64,000 bases of DNA from Diphasiastrum complanatum. Taxonomy: Eukaryota; Streptophyta; Lycopodiopsida; Lycopodiales; Lycopodiaceae. A program made the position numbers and the translations under genes. Positions 11,946 to 24,013 of this stretch are shown in pieces (the stretch's first letter is position 1; each line of letters opens with the position of its first letter). Location of the stretch: assembly GCA_029204225.1 (NCBI GenBank), contig CM055098.1, positions 48,692,088 to 48,756,087 of the forward strand, written 5' to 3'. The notes beneath the pieces are model-generated. The model did no database searches and was not told the DNA's origin. It saw nothing but the letters and a program-made list of their open reading frames with translations.

Positions 11946-14499
11946 CTCAACTCCCGAGGACACTTGGCATTTCTTTTTTGATTTCACGTCTCTTAGAGAG
12001 TACTCAATAGTATATCATGGGTTTTCTATAGTACACATATATCTAGAGGGTATGGAGGGGCTCATGAGGAGTCAAATTTGACTTCTACTACACTCATTTC
12101 TTGATGAGAGATGTCGTAGGGGAATTGTCACTCCCCTTGTATTTGTACGATAGTTTATTACACAACCTTAGATCTATATTGGGACAACTTCGAGGCTTAT
12201 TTGATCAATTATACGTGTAGACAACAAGATATCCCATGGGAAGTACCTTGCGGGAAGATGAGATTTGCCTACTATGTAAATTGGATGAGGTTGAAATTGA
12301 AGAGTGCTTTAAATTTTGAGGCTTAACATACTATGACATCGAATGTTGGCATTATTTTTTCTTTCATGATCATCCAATTACACTATGCTCCTTGATATCA
12401 TGAGGATCGATGTTATATTGACTTGATGATACGAGAGATGTCTCTTTTTTAGAGAAATCTCTATTAGAATGATCGACATCAAGGGAGTGATACTTAGCTC
12501 CACGTTATTTCACTCTTCATTGGACATTACCCTACAACACTTACTGAGTCAAAGACACCCATGTCATCAATAGGGCATTACGACATCATGGGATGACATG
12601 ACAATAGATCACATCGTTAGTGAGATAAAGCAGTTTTCTTTATTCGCACCATCATGACATCATCCTTCGTGACAAAGACAACCTCGTGTACTACCATCAT
12701 AGGTTTATTTAGTCTCAACTGGAGATGTAATTACACTATCTAGTGGCCATAGCATATTTGACATGTACTATTTGGCCTTATGTACTTTTTGGATCTTTTT
12801 TTTTCTCTCTCTTTTTCATAAACATTAAGAGCTTTCCTTAATTGCCATGGTTTTTTCATGCACAACACCATGAACATTTACTATAAGAAGGTTTGCCTTA
12901 TTTCACATATGATGTAATGCAACAAGTTCAAAGTTGACCTCGACATGATGATGTGGGAAAACCATCACTCATCTATTTTAGATATTGGGATCAGATAAGC
13001 AAATGCTCATCAAGGAATTAGATATGACAATGAGGCATGATACTGCACAACTTTCATCAAACAAATGCTTCAATAAAATGTAAAAACCAATGGTGCTCAA
13101 GTAGGGGCTTTTTGACAGGTTCTCAACCTGGATATCAATCTGATTTCAAAGCCTGAAATCGAGGAGTATGAATTTCAAAACACCATGTAGAACCATCCGA
13201 TCTAGGCTTTTGTAGGAATCGTCCAAGGTTGAGCACCGTTGGTTCTCTTTAAGCATTGCATTGATATTGACAACCAAACCTACTTGTGGAGGGGGGCATA
13301 GACCTAGCATCAATTGGCCCTACAAAGCATAACAAGCTTAAATATTTTTTGACAAGCCTAAGAGGGGATCACCAAACTAAATCTCCTTTCCAAAAGCTTG
13401 GGCCGTTGTCAATCTTCTAACCTCTACCTTCCAACTTTTACTTTTACTTCTACTTTTTGTGTACAAAAAATGTTGGCCAAAGTGTTCAAATTTTTCTTCT
13501 TTCTTAGATTTTTCTAACCATACATATGTATCATTTCTATCACTATTCATTTAAATAATATCTGTTGAAAATCTTGTATCGTAACTAATGGTTTTTGATA
13601 AGGGAAAACCATCATATAGAGAACCACCAAGATTTATTTTCTAGGTTTCTATTGAGAACCAATAAAACAATTTTTTTTTTGATACCTTGAAGTGACGGTT
13701 CTTGATTTAAAAATAAAAACATTACTCTAAACTAGCAGATATCCTAAATATCTGAAATCGGTGGGCCCTCACATGAACTCTCATAATGTGAACTTCACTT
13801 TATACTTAATGCATTAGCTTAGATGTGACAAGAATGGATGGTTGAAGATAGAGATTGGGGACCCCCTTTTTACCTAGCTTGTAATAATCACAATTGACAT
13901 TCTTGTGAGAATATGATTGATGCAATTTTCAACCTTGGAAATAATAATCCTTCTTGGATGGAATCCTAAAAGTATGGAGTCATCATGGGATGAAATTTAT
14001 AAAATCTCAAGCCTAAATATTATGTCCTCCAACAATGTTAGTTTTGCCTTATCAAATTTAAGGTAAGATATTTGCTACACACGTTGAGCTGGATAATGTG
14101 TGTTCAAACTCGTATTGTGAGAAATAATGGCTTGCCCTCTGGTCTCACAACTATCATGGCTCAACTGAGGATCACAATATGCTTCTTAGCATGCATTGTT
14201 TAATTATACAAGAGAGAGTACGAGCAATCACTTTCCACAATATGTCTCTAAAGACCTATTATGTACTTATACTACTGTTATAAAATGAGAGGACCTCTCA
14301 TTATGATGGTTCTAAACATAATTATGTTCTCCACAAGAAGGTATATGGCATGACAGTGAGGTAATGAGCGTATGCAATCAAATAAGAGGTTGACACACAA
14401 GTGTGCCACACGTTCCTATTTTTAAATAATGGCTTGTTATTGGCTATTGAAAAATCTATGGCCCTTATACCTTTCATGCAAAAGTGGACTTAACCCCAT
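11946..14499. other. Long stretch without open frame or recognised element
   Basis: No open frame of 60 codons or more on either strand. No LTR ends, microsatellite or motif recognised. Confidence 0.5.
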
Positions 14500-15300
14500 A
14501 TGGAAGTCACATGGGACACAACATATAACCCCGTTTGTCAAGTAGCTCCCGTGATATGTCGGGCAACAATGCCCAATATCTCCACTTTTCATGGGCAACT
14601 TTTTTCAAATGTATTAGTTTTTTGTTCGTTCTTTGACATAGCTCCTCATGGTGGGAGAATGAAATACTACAATGAGAAAGAAATAAGAGAGGGAAAATCA
14701 AACGGGCCCTCACCTTGCCTGGGTGTGTGTGAGAGACTAGTGCAAAATGGATCAATAGGGTGTGTAAGACTGGTGAACTCTTTGGTGCAAATTGTGGTGA
14801 ACTCCTTGGTGGGATCAATTGGGTGTCGTGACAAGGGGCGAAGGAGGGAAAGGGGGGCGGGGGGTTGGTTTGTGCTCATCTCCAAGGCACTGCAGGGCTA
14901 AAACCCATTCTTTAGCCCAACTGAACAAACCAATGGCATGTGTTTGGGTCACCCTATGTCTGAGGCTGTTCTGTTGGGGAAAGGCCTTTGGGCAAGGTCA
15001 GTAGCCCAAGGTAGAAGGCCCTTCCCACGACGAAACAAGGTGATTTTATATATTGCGAGAAGCTTTGCATTTGGAAAAAAAGAAGAAGCAAAAACTTAAC
15101 CTTATAAAAAATAAAACTACAATTTAAAGGCTCAGACTCACATAATATTTAATTCTTAGCTAGATTTGTGCTATGGCGACAAAGCTAAAAAAATGTGTCC
15201 CAATAGTTTACCGCTCCCGCGGCAAAGCTAAAAAATCTATATAAAATCTTGGGTAGGGCTAGATGCTCATCCTTGGGAGGTGGCCTTTTTCTCCTTACTT
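14500..15300. other. Unidentified, locally GC-richer segment
   Basis: Overlapping open frames of up to 133 codons exist on both strands (14500-14901 plus, 14507-14818 minus), but none shows a domain. Short direct repeats (TGGTGAACTC, at 14772 and 14799) are present. Possibly decayed repeat DNA upstream of the DENND6-like gene. Confidence 0.35.
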
Positions 15301-15330
15301 TGGCTGCAGCTCACCATAGAACGTCCATGT

Positions 15331-15388
<58 letters not shown>

Positions 15389-16622
15389 CACGAACACTGT
15401 GATGGCGCAGCGGCAGCTTCAGCCTTGGCGAGCAGAAAAACTCATAGATCGGCGAGCACAAACGCTAGCGAACAAACAAACAAACAACATAGCAGAAGAA
15501 GCAGCGACTGACATAGCCATTAGCCGTGACTTCACATTTACTATCCACCATCTCACAAACAAATCGATAGAGTGTGAGATCAGGACTATGGTATGGTAGA
15601 TTCACGCAGGTTTTGATGCCTCCATTTTGCATCGGTGCGGCCGCAAGATCGTATGACAAGCAGGAGGCTTGGCGCCGGATTTTGAGACAATGTAACTATT
15701 TCCAGTTTTTTTGTTCACGTTTTCAAAGTTTTAATGCTGCTCTAGATCTCAGACTTATAAGGCGTCTTTCTGTTTTGCATGTAAATTCTTTATCAGAGCA
15801 GCTGCTGCTTCTTTTTGATATTCCATAAATGTGAGTATGCCATAATTGACCGGATTCAAATAAAGGCCATTGGCTTGTTGGAGATTGGCTACTCACATTT
15901 AGTTTCGTGGCTGCTTTTTTGTTTCCTTTGATTCCTAATGCCAGCGGATGCAGTTTGCCTAAAAAAAATGCATCTCCGAATCTGACAACAAGTACGGCTA
16001 CGCAATGTTTCTTGTGGCTGCATTAGAAAGGGTAAGCAATTATTTTTGTAAATGAAAAGAGGATTTGCATTTCAGTTTGTGGTAGATTTTGCAGCATTTC
16101 AAGGTGTACTGGCTACTATGCAATGCTTTGTTTTGTGATTGATTTCCGAGCATTTGGGTTTAAATGCTGGAAATGAGTAAAGCTGTTTGGCCGATGCACG
16201 TTCAGGTGGAAGATAACTGTTTCATGAGGGTATTGTTAGATCGCTGAAGAAGAAAGGGAAACGTGATCGTGCTTTCTTTCAAAGCAGATCCGCGTTCCCC
16301 CGAATGCATATCATTCATCAGAACTTGCGACTACCTCAACGAACAATGAAGTAGAGCAACATGAACAAGAGAAGGTTATTTTAGGGTTGCAATGCAGCCA
16401 CTCTGAAGCATCTATACAAGCAGTGCTTTTGTCTTTTAGCTGTGCCAAAGTTGATCGGTAGGTCTTCGCAGAGCTCCATTTCAAGCAATAGCTTACACAC
16501 GGTAGATTTGGAAGGATGAATCGCTCAGATGGGGATCGTTTATGCCGTCACCAAGAATTAACACTTTAGTGGAGCTATCAAGGGTTCAAGGTTGGGCCAA
16601 ATGAAGAAAAGGTAGTTGGATC
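15300..16622 (+). promoter_or_regulatory. Probable promoter / 5' UTR region of the DENND6-like gene
   Basis: The 1.3 kb before the start codon has a CT microsatellite (common in plant promoters and 5' leaders), GC-richer patches and no long frame. Transcription start and possible 5' UTR introns cannot be fixed from sequence alone. Inference from position. Confidence 0.35.
15335..15385. repeat. (CT)n microsatellite
   Basis: About 51 bp of uninterrupted CT. Confidence 0.97.
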
Positions 16623-18613
16623 ATGAATCGCAGTGTGTCACTTGCTGTTTTAAAATCCGAACCAAATGCGAAGTCTGATGCGGTTAATTTGCAGCGATGG
16701 CTTGTGGCGCTCTGTGCTATCCGCTTTGATCTGGAACGGGGCCAAGTCATAGAGGAGTGTTACCCTGCAGGTATCCTCAGCCCTGATGAGGAGCTCGATG
16801 TCGCCTTCAGCTCTTTTCCTGATTCAATGTCCCAGGGCCAGCGGCATACCTCCATCTTTGACTCTGTGTTTTCTTTTCGCATTCGAAGGCGTGGTTCTGT
16901 AGCAGTTGCATCAAGTGGTACATCCCTTGCCAGCTTCCTGTCAGGTTCTGGTCTTGAAGACAAATCTACACAAAAGACAAGGGCAGAATTTAGTGGTAGC
17001 AATGTTGAGTATTCTGGAAGGCATAGCAAAGGCACTTCTTTCAGTGAGGTTGATGATACCCTGCCTTCTGTTTCAAAGCAGGATTTCCCAGCTGTAGATC
17101 GAACTTCACACTTGGTTATTGAGCGTTCAATCTCTGGCAATCTGGAAGTTGATGGGAGCACCTCTGGAGACTCTGGAGAGATACGAAGAAGCTCAAGTGG
17201 TGCAAGTTTTTATGCAGGCTTTCCCTCCCCCAAATTGAAACCCCGAAGTAGCGTCACAACAAGTCCAGGGGAATCTCAGCATGGAAAAAGTTTCGACGAG
17301 AAGCATCTTATTTTGCAAGAATCTAAAGAAGAGGAGTCAAATGGCTCTCTCAGAAATCACTCAGGCCCAGGCAGTGGTGCTCAACGCTATCTCTATGGGT
17401 TTGTATTTAATCGCCAGAGGCAAGATGAGAGACTGAAGAGAGGAGGGGAGCAAAAGTCTGTGGTGGTTCTTTCAGAGAGACCTTATTACTGTGTATTTAA
17501 GCCCTTGGTGCAAATTGCAGGGCCCCTTTTCTTTGACATTGGCTCACAAGCTTTGGAGCAAGTAGCATTTCATGTTTCTCATTGGCCAGCTCCCAAGCAT
17601 GGCGCCATTATGGAACTTTCTGTGTCAAGTGCAATTCTGAAGGTTCATCTACCTCCAGCACATACCCTACCTCCAGGATGTGGAACCCCTATGGATGATT
17701 TTACTTCTGCAATGGCTCCAGTGTCACCGCTCAACCGATCGGTTCCGCAAGGGATCTTTCATGAAGTAGACCTTTTTGGAACTTTCAGAGGTCTATTGAT
17801 GGAACTATGGGTTCTTTGGGAGCTTATTCTAGTTGGAGAGCCACTCCTTGTAATGGCACCAACTCCCTCACAGTGTTGTGAAGCAGTTGCCGCGCTCGTG
17901 GGATTAGTTGCACCTTTGCCCTGCAGTGTGGATTTTCGGCCATACTTCACGATACATGACCCAGATTTTGCTATTCTGAATTCCTTGAAGGAAGGGGAGC
18001 AAGTTCCTCCAATGATTTTAGGCGTTACAAATGTTTTCTTCCTCAAGGCCCTCAAGAGTCTAAAAAATGTTGTTTCAGTTGGCACTACTCCAATGTCATC
18101 AAACAGGCGAACCAGAAATCCTAGATCAGGTTCACCTGTGGGTATTACAGGCAATTCAGGACGTCTACCTATACGTCTGCAATTGTCACCTCTTAAGCGC
18201 CTTTCTCCTACAAACCTTCTCAAGGTTGCTCGAATAAAGAGAGATGGTCCACTTTGTCTTATGGCAGAACATAGAGAAGCCTTTTGGACCAATTATGTAT
18301 CTGCCACAAAGCCAGACACAACCATTCTTAATCGGTTGGTTGATGCAGCACCCTTGCCACGAGTAGAAGAGTCAATGAGTGTAGTAAACAATGAGATTTT
18401 ACGGAGACATTTCTTGGAGTTGACTACCAATTTTCTTGCACCATTTGGTCCCTTTTTGCGAGCAATCGCACCTCAGGAAGGCGCTTCACCATTTGCTGAG
18501 CCTCCTCCTCTTCCTCCTTTTGATGCACACGAGTTTTTGCAAAGCTTGGCAGCGAGGGGTCCAGGAAAGTTTCTTGCAAAGCGACTTCGTGCAAATTGGT
18601 TGGACCTTTACAG
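16623..18613 (+). CDS. DENN domain protein, DENND6/FAM116-like, exon 1
   Basis: First coding exon, 663 codons plus two bases. By family knowledge, DENN proteins are Rab guanine-nucleotide exchange factors in membrane traffic; human DENND6A acts on Rab14. The plant role is inferred only. Residues ~22-65 (LQRWLVALCAIRFDLERGQ, then IEECYPAG) are the N-terminal uDENN/longin part. Residues ~85-240 are a serine-rich, probably disordered insert. ~255-325 (YLYGFVFNRQRQDERLKRGG, SERPYYCVFKPL) return to the fold, and ~376-470 (GTFRGLLMELWVLWELIL, GEPLLVMAPTPSQCCEAVA) are the DENN core. The start is the first in-frame ATG before the conserved block. The exon ends at TTTACAG/GTACCG. The 177-codon antisense frame at 17759-18292 is a shadow. 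Confidence 0.93.
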
Positions 18614-18913
18614 GTACCGTTCAATTACATCATAGGTTCTTTTATAGTTGCAAAATTTGTACTAGTTTTTTGTAGTAATCATGAATTCTTGGTTTGATGC
18701 CAAGTTTGAGATATATCAGATACGTTTGAGCTATGAGAAGTATAAAAGTAGGTACCATAAAAATCAGAAAAGGTGCAGATTGACAATTCATCACTTTTTA
18801 CCTAGTACAGGTTCATAAGAACCATAAAAAATTGTGAATTTGCCTTCAGGTTTGGTGCTTGTTTTATCCATGAATCGGGCAGGCATCACTTGGTTTGTGC
18901 AACTTTATTGCAG

Positions 18914-19106
18914 GCGTTTTCTGAAGGGCCCCAACTTCATGCCTTGGTTTCAAAGGAGGCGTGCAGTTGCAGAACAGGAACAACACCGTATATGGAGGGT
19001 TGCTAGGCTCAAGGTTGACATGCGTCCATTTCTTTCCAAAATGTCAGAGGTGGAAGTTATTGACATGTTCCATGCTGTTGTTCGACATTTGCTTGCTGAA
19101 ATGCAG
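18914..19106 (+). CDS. DENND6-like gene, exon 2
   Basis: Acceptor TTTATTGCAG at 18904-18913 and donor CAG/GTATGTG after 19106. Splicing AG|G restores LDLYRRFLKGPNFMPWFQRR across the junction in frame. The exon is 193 bp and leaves phase 0. Content (IWRVARLKVDMRPFLSKMSE, VIDMFHAVVRHLLAEMQ) is the helical C-terminal part of the protein. Unspliced read-through of exon 1 stops 22 bp past the donor, which supports this intron. Confidence 0.92.
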
Positions 19107-20115
19107 GTATGTGTCATAACCTAAAACTTGCTTTAACAGTTTTGGATACTGTGTGCATTCTACGAGGTTCAAAGTTTAGTTTTCCTAGTGTAGGTATGTG
19201 TGGGTAACTCAAAAAGCGGCAAAGGTTGAATCCTTGTTTTCTTAACCATTTGCACTGTTTGTAACTTGTGCTTTACTGGGCCAGTGTAGTCGTTAAATAA
19301 GGATCAGTAGCCTTCTTAATTTGGTGGTACTTGGATATATGATCTCAGTTAGACTTAAATTTTCTCTTTGAAGTTGAGGATGTATGTGAAAATAGAGACC
19401 TGATTTAATGTTTTCTTTAGTGCACAATTTGATCATTCAAGGACTTGGGATGTGACAATTGGAATATCAAACAGTTCTTTTGTTAAGGCAGTATACTAAG
19501 GTGTTGATGACTAAGGCACATCTAGGAGGCTAGTACTACTGTTGTTTACGCTAGTGGCTTGAGTATTGATTTCCTCTTTTGCTGAGCCACCACTATAGAT
19601 GGTCTTTGCGCCATATAATCCTGGCTATAATACTTTTTCTTCTTAGTTAGATTTGTTTTAGTTAAGTTTGCTTTGACGGCATTGATTCATCCGATTGCCA
19701 TCTTATGTGATGTAATGGTTCGTCTTGTATGCCCTATGGCATGGAAAAGATGTTAATCTCTCTCTCTCTCTAGTCACTTTATTGATACTTCTTTGTCACT
19801 TTAGGGTTCTTTCCCTTTTCATGTTCATTTATGCATCTCCGAAACCCTAAATCACACCCACATTCACACCGACCCATTTTCAGACTGACTGTTTGTTGTA
19901 CAAAATGTTTGCAAAACAGTTCATAAATAGCTCAAGACTGTTCCGTTTTTACTTATGGGATATGGCACAAACCACATTAACTGTGGAAGGTTTTCGTCAA
20001 ATCCATTTGTTAGGTAATTAGACGCTTTACACTATTGGTTAGCATAAAAGTCAAAAACCCTAATTTTTGACTTTGACGAATCAAAATGCAAGAATTGTGT
20101 TTTGTCCATCATAGC

Positions 20116-20117
<2 letters not shown>

Positions 20118-20157
<40 letters not shown>
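20118..20157. repeat. (CA)n microsatellite at hAT copy A left end
   Basis: About 40 bp of CA directly before the putative terminus CAATGTCTGAGGG. Confidence 0.95.
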
Positions 20158-20158
<1 letters not shown>

Positions 20159-20707
20159 AATGTCTGAGGGTACCTTTCGAATCACCTTTTCGAACCGTGT
20201 TTGAATCGATTTTGAATCGGGAAAGAATTGGCTTCTCCAGGTTCGAACCAGCTTTAAAACATCAATGTCACATCATACATATTACATATTACATATGTCA
20301 TATTCCAATGTACCATCATGTGCATAGTTAGTTAGTTCAATGATTCAAATTTCACGAAAATGACAATGTATACAATGTGCATTGTGTAACTTTTAACTAT
20401 TAACAAGTAATATATTATAGGACTAAGTTCTAACTTCTAATAGCTTACAAGTAACAAGTTACAATACTAAGTAGTAAGTACTAACTTCTAAATATTAACT
20501 CTTGAGTTACAACTTACAACTTACCGTAGTCTGTGAGTACAAATCCCATTCGACATTCGACATTCAACATTGATAATTGAAACATTCCACATTTGAACAT
20601 TACCAAAATTTAACTCCTAATTTACTAACCAGAATACTAAATACTAAATAGTAAATACAAATGGGCCAGTCTCCCGAGTCCCCCTAAGGTAGACTAGTCA
20701 CTAAAGC

Positions 20708-22844
20708 CTAACGTAGCCTCCTCCTAGTCACCCGTGGAATCTGTGACCTCGCACGTGCAGGCTCAAGAGCAGGATCCTCGTCAATGTTATCAGCATCATC
20801 AGATGGATCACTCTCATCCTCTGAGGAATCCTCGCTGTCGGCTTCATCTTCCGAGGTCTTTGCGTCGTCTTCGTCTTCTAGTGGCTCCTCGTCCTCTTGG
20901 GCTCGAGAACTGGAAGCCTCTCTCCTTGTTCTGCGATGTGCAGCAGCCCGAGTGGTAGGTCCTGCACGCATGGATTGGCAAAGGGTTACAATTCACAATC
21001 ACAAGTTTCAATTCTAATTTCTAAAGCTAGAACTTATTACTTAGAACATGGGATGGAGCTCAAAGTTCAAATTTTTGCAAGGGCCCAAGCCTCAAGGCTC
21101 AAGGGCTAATTCAAATTCAAAGCTTGAAATTGGAACTTGAAATTCACCTACAAACTGCATGGCGTCATCATGGAGTAGTGCATACACGTCCTCTACCTCC
21201 TGTGACCTTGGTGGTAGGTCTGGAACCTTCGTCACATCAATGTCATCTGGATTTACCTGCAGTATGTAGATAGTAGAACAACACATTTAGAATGTCACTA
21301 AGTAGTAAGGACTCAAATTTCAATTTTCAAACACAATTGCAACTATCATATTACAGTTTACCTGCATAGGCTCCCTCGCCCCCTTCAGCTTCTTCAGAAG
21401 CTGCAGATTGGCGTGCACATACACCAACCTGTCTAATTGTGCAACACTGAGCATGTTCCTCCTCTTCGTATGAATCATAGAGAACAAACTCCAATTCCTC
21501 TCACACGCAACCGCTGTGCGATCCTGTGAGAGAATGCGTATGGCGAGCTTCTGCAGTCGAGGACAATCACCCCCAAACTTGTCCCACCATGAAACAGGGC
21601 GCAATTGTCCTTCTCTGAGCCGCGCTCCTAGACACCCAAACTCAAGAGCCTCACGCCTGCACAGTGCCCACCTGAGTTGTGACAATGCACATTGAAGATC
21701 ATTCATTCATGAGTGCCGAGTGTGACAATGTGGCCACTCACTTCATTGGGATTCAAGAAAGACAAAGGACTTGAAAAAATAACGAATGTTAGAGAATTGT
21801 CATGACTTATACCTGAAGACATTGAGATCATACCTGAGTGAATCCTGCATGACAGGATCAGGATAGACCCTCTCAATGTATGTGCGCCATCCCTGTCGGA
21901 GCTCTGCATCATGGAACTGATCTTCATTCTTCCATAGAGGATGAAGAATGCAAGCCATAGCGTGTAGAGGCTGATGGAACCACTCCCACATGGCTTGCCA
22001 CTTTTCTCTTATTTCTTCAACCCTATAAAATTTGAAATTCACACATCATACATGTCACATGGTGCATACTTATTACTACATACTACATATTATATAAACA
22101 CTCATCAATCATGATAAGAGATAATGCATAATACAAACCTCTCTGCACTGAAGGCAGTGCAGGTGCGAATCTGCTCTGGGCATCCAAGCTTAAGCCCGAG
22201 GTGTCAATGGATCTCAAGAACGTCGTGCCTAAGCAAGAAGAAACCAATATAATTGGTCAATAAATATAACTATTTCAATCATTCTTAATTTTTAAAACAT
22301 AAAAGTTTAGAGATAGAACTTAGAAGTTAGAACTTGGCACATGCCACTTCAAACTTGGACTTTTAAGTTAGAACATAAATGACAATACATATTAGTGATT
22401 ACTAATTACTAATTACATTAAAGTAGGGTTTAGGAATCAGGATTTACATGGCCCATGATCTCCTGATAGGCTCTAGCTCCTTATCCACGGGGTCTCGCTT
22501 GGCAACCAACTGAGTCGTCCTCAACTGTTGCATGGATGGTCCCTCTCACTCTGAACCAATCCTAGATACATGTCTCGTCATCTCCCTCCATGCAGGGGTC
22601 GCAGCCAAGTGAAAGGGGAGGTTGCACATGTAGAAACACCTCCTAACAGATAGATTGGCTATCTCCTTGTTACTTTGCTGGAAGGATGCCACATACACAT
22701 CTCTGCCCCTAAGATGTGTACCAGTACGGCTCTGGGCATGAGAAGAGCCTCGTGACAACGGTGCCACCGCATCACTCTGACTATGAGTTTGACCCTGTGA
22801 TGTGGAAGGGCCTGCTGGAACTGTCGCACATTGCCAATGGCCAC
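20708..22844 (-). pseudogene. hAT copy A transposase, middle and C-terminal exons
   Basis: Exons on the minus strand in order: 22844-22440 (GRDVYVASFQQ, CNLPFHLAATPAWREM, then a TGA, then LEPIRRSWAM). About 22240-22141 has LRHDVLEIH with shifts relative to the FLRSIDTSG of copy B, joined to LKLGCPEQIRTCTAFSAER. About 22023-21813 has EEIREKWQAMWEWFHQPLHA. About 21672-21362 is the hAT dimerisation domain: LRPVSWWDKFGGDCPRLQ, AIRILSQDRTAVACERNWS, NLQLL. About 21258-21148 has DDIDVTKVPDLPPRS. The acidic tail runs 20962-20708. The catalytic middle is missing, so no active transposase is encoded. Confidence 0.8.
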
Positions 22845-23136
22845 AAATTAGTAGTTACTATTTAGATTCTAGAATCTACGACAAATTACAATGGAGATAG
22901 ATGAATCGTGATAGCTGGAGTAGTCTGTAGATTGTAGTATTGTCAAAATACATACGATATGCAATGAATCATAAAATATAATTTACAACACAATCATCTA
23001 TTTAGCATCTAGCAACAACTTACAATTGTCAATAACTCAGGTGACAAGATAATGGATTTATAACTATTAACAGCTTCGGAATTCTGAATCACTGATTACG
23101 ATTACCAACCTATGGGCGAATGATGACCCTCCGAGG

Positions 23137-23544
23137 TGTTGAAGAGTAATGCCTATTTTACCCCTTTTGGCTAAGCATTAGTTAAGTTGTACATAACTCA
23201 TGGGGCATGTTTTTTTTTTTAATTAAATGCATGACCCCCCCCTTTTTTGTTAAGTTATGTAAATTAGTGCAAGTGGCCCACTTGGCCAAGTAGCTCACTC
23301 CCATGGTTGACACCTAGACTTTCCATGCATGTAAAGGAGGTGCTTGCCTCACAAGGGATTTGGAGGACCCACGCCCTCCTCTCTCTCACTAGCAATTCAT
23401 TTCTTCTTGAGACTTTTGAGTTTGTGAGATGCTCATGCAATTCTCCTTGTGTGTGATATTTCCATAGCCAAGTTTTCTCAAGCTTTCATAGTTGATCTAG
23501 CATCTGAGTTAAGATACTCCATAGCTAGGTCTTGTAATTCTTCA
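23137..23544 (+). repeat. Copia 5' LTR
   Basis: Starts TGTTGAAGAG and ends AATTCTTCA; followed at once by the primer-binding site. Contains homopolymer T and C runs (23211-23242) that would be prone to mutate yet match the 3' LTR. Confidence 0.96.
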
Positions 23545-23556
23545 TGGTATCAGAGC
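23545..23556 (+). promoter_or_regulatory. Primer-binding site (initiator tRNA-Met)
   Basis: TGGTATCAGAGC immediately after the 5' LTR, the usual plant Copia site complementary to the 3' end of initiator tRNA-Met. Confidence 0.93.
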
Positions 23557-24013
23557 AGGTTGTCTAGCCTGTGAGTTTGAGAGTGAGAGAAACTTCAGTG
23601 CTTAGATTCTTGAGAAGATTCTTATCTTCTACAAGCACCTCAATCTTGAAAGAGGGAGCATTTGATCTACAGGTGTCAGATCAGGTGGAGTCTTGCACTG
23701 TTGGTGAGCTATTGGCAAGGGGAGTGGGATGATCCAAAAACTTTCTAAATCTGGCTAAGTTTTGGAGAGTTTTTCTGGAGGAGCTTACACAAAAGTAGGG
23801 CGCACTTTCTGTAGGGGCTTCTGGTTTCTGTTCCAGTGGAGCCTAGTGCTTGTGCTAGTGAGGCCACACCAAGTGGCAAAGACAAAAGCAGGAGCTGAAG
23901 GGTTGCCTTGAAGTGGCTACATACCCTAGTTTGGGGTTAAACCCTTGTTGTTGGAAGCTGTTCTTTTCTGATCTCTTTCAAGTTGAGCTTCTGTTTTAAG
24001 CACAGATTTTAGC

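Noticed and set aside
14500-14901. 133-codon plus-strand frame with an overlapping 103-codon minus frame
   Set aside because: No domain, no supporting motif, compositionally odd; both strands are open, which points to chance.
17759-18292. 177-codon antisense frame in DENND6-like exon 1
   Set aside because: Lies fully within the conserved DENN coding frame on the other strand; a shadow of that codon usage.
18834-19124. 96-codon frame starting MNLPSGLVLVLS as a separate gene
   Set aside because: Its 5' part is intron; only 18914-19106 continues the DENN protein in frame after splicing.
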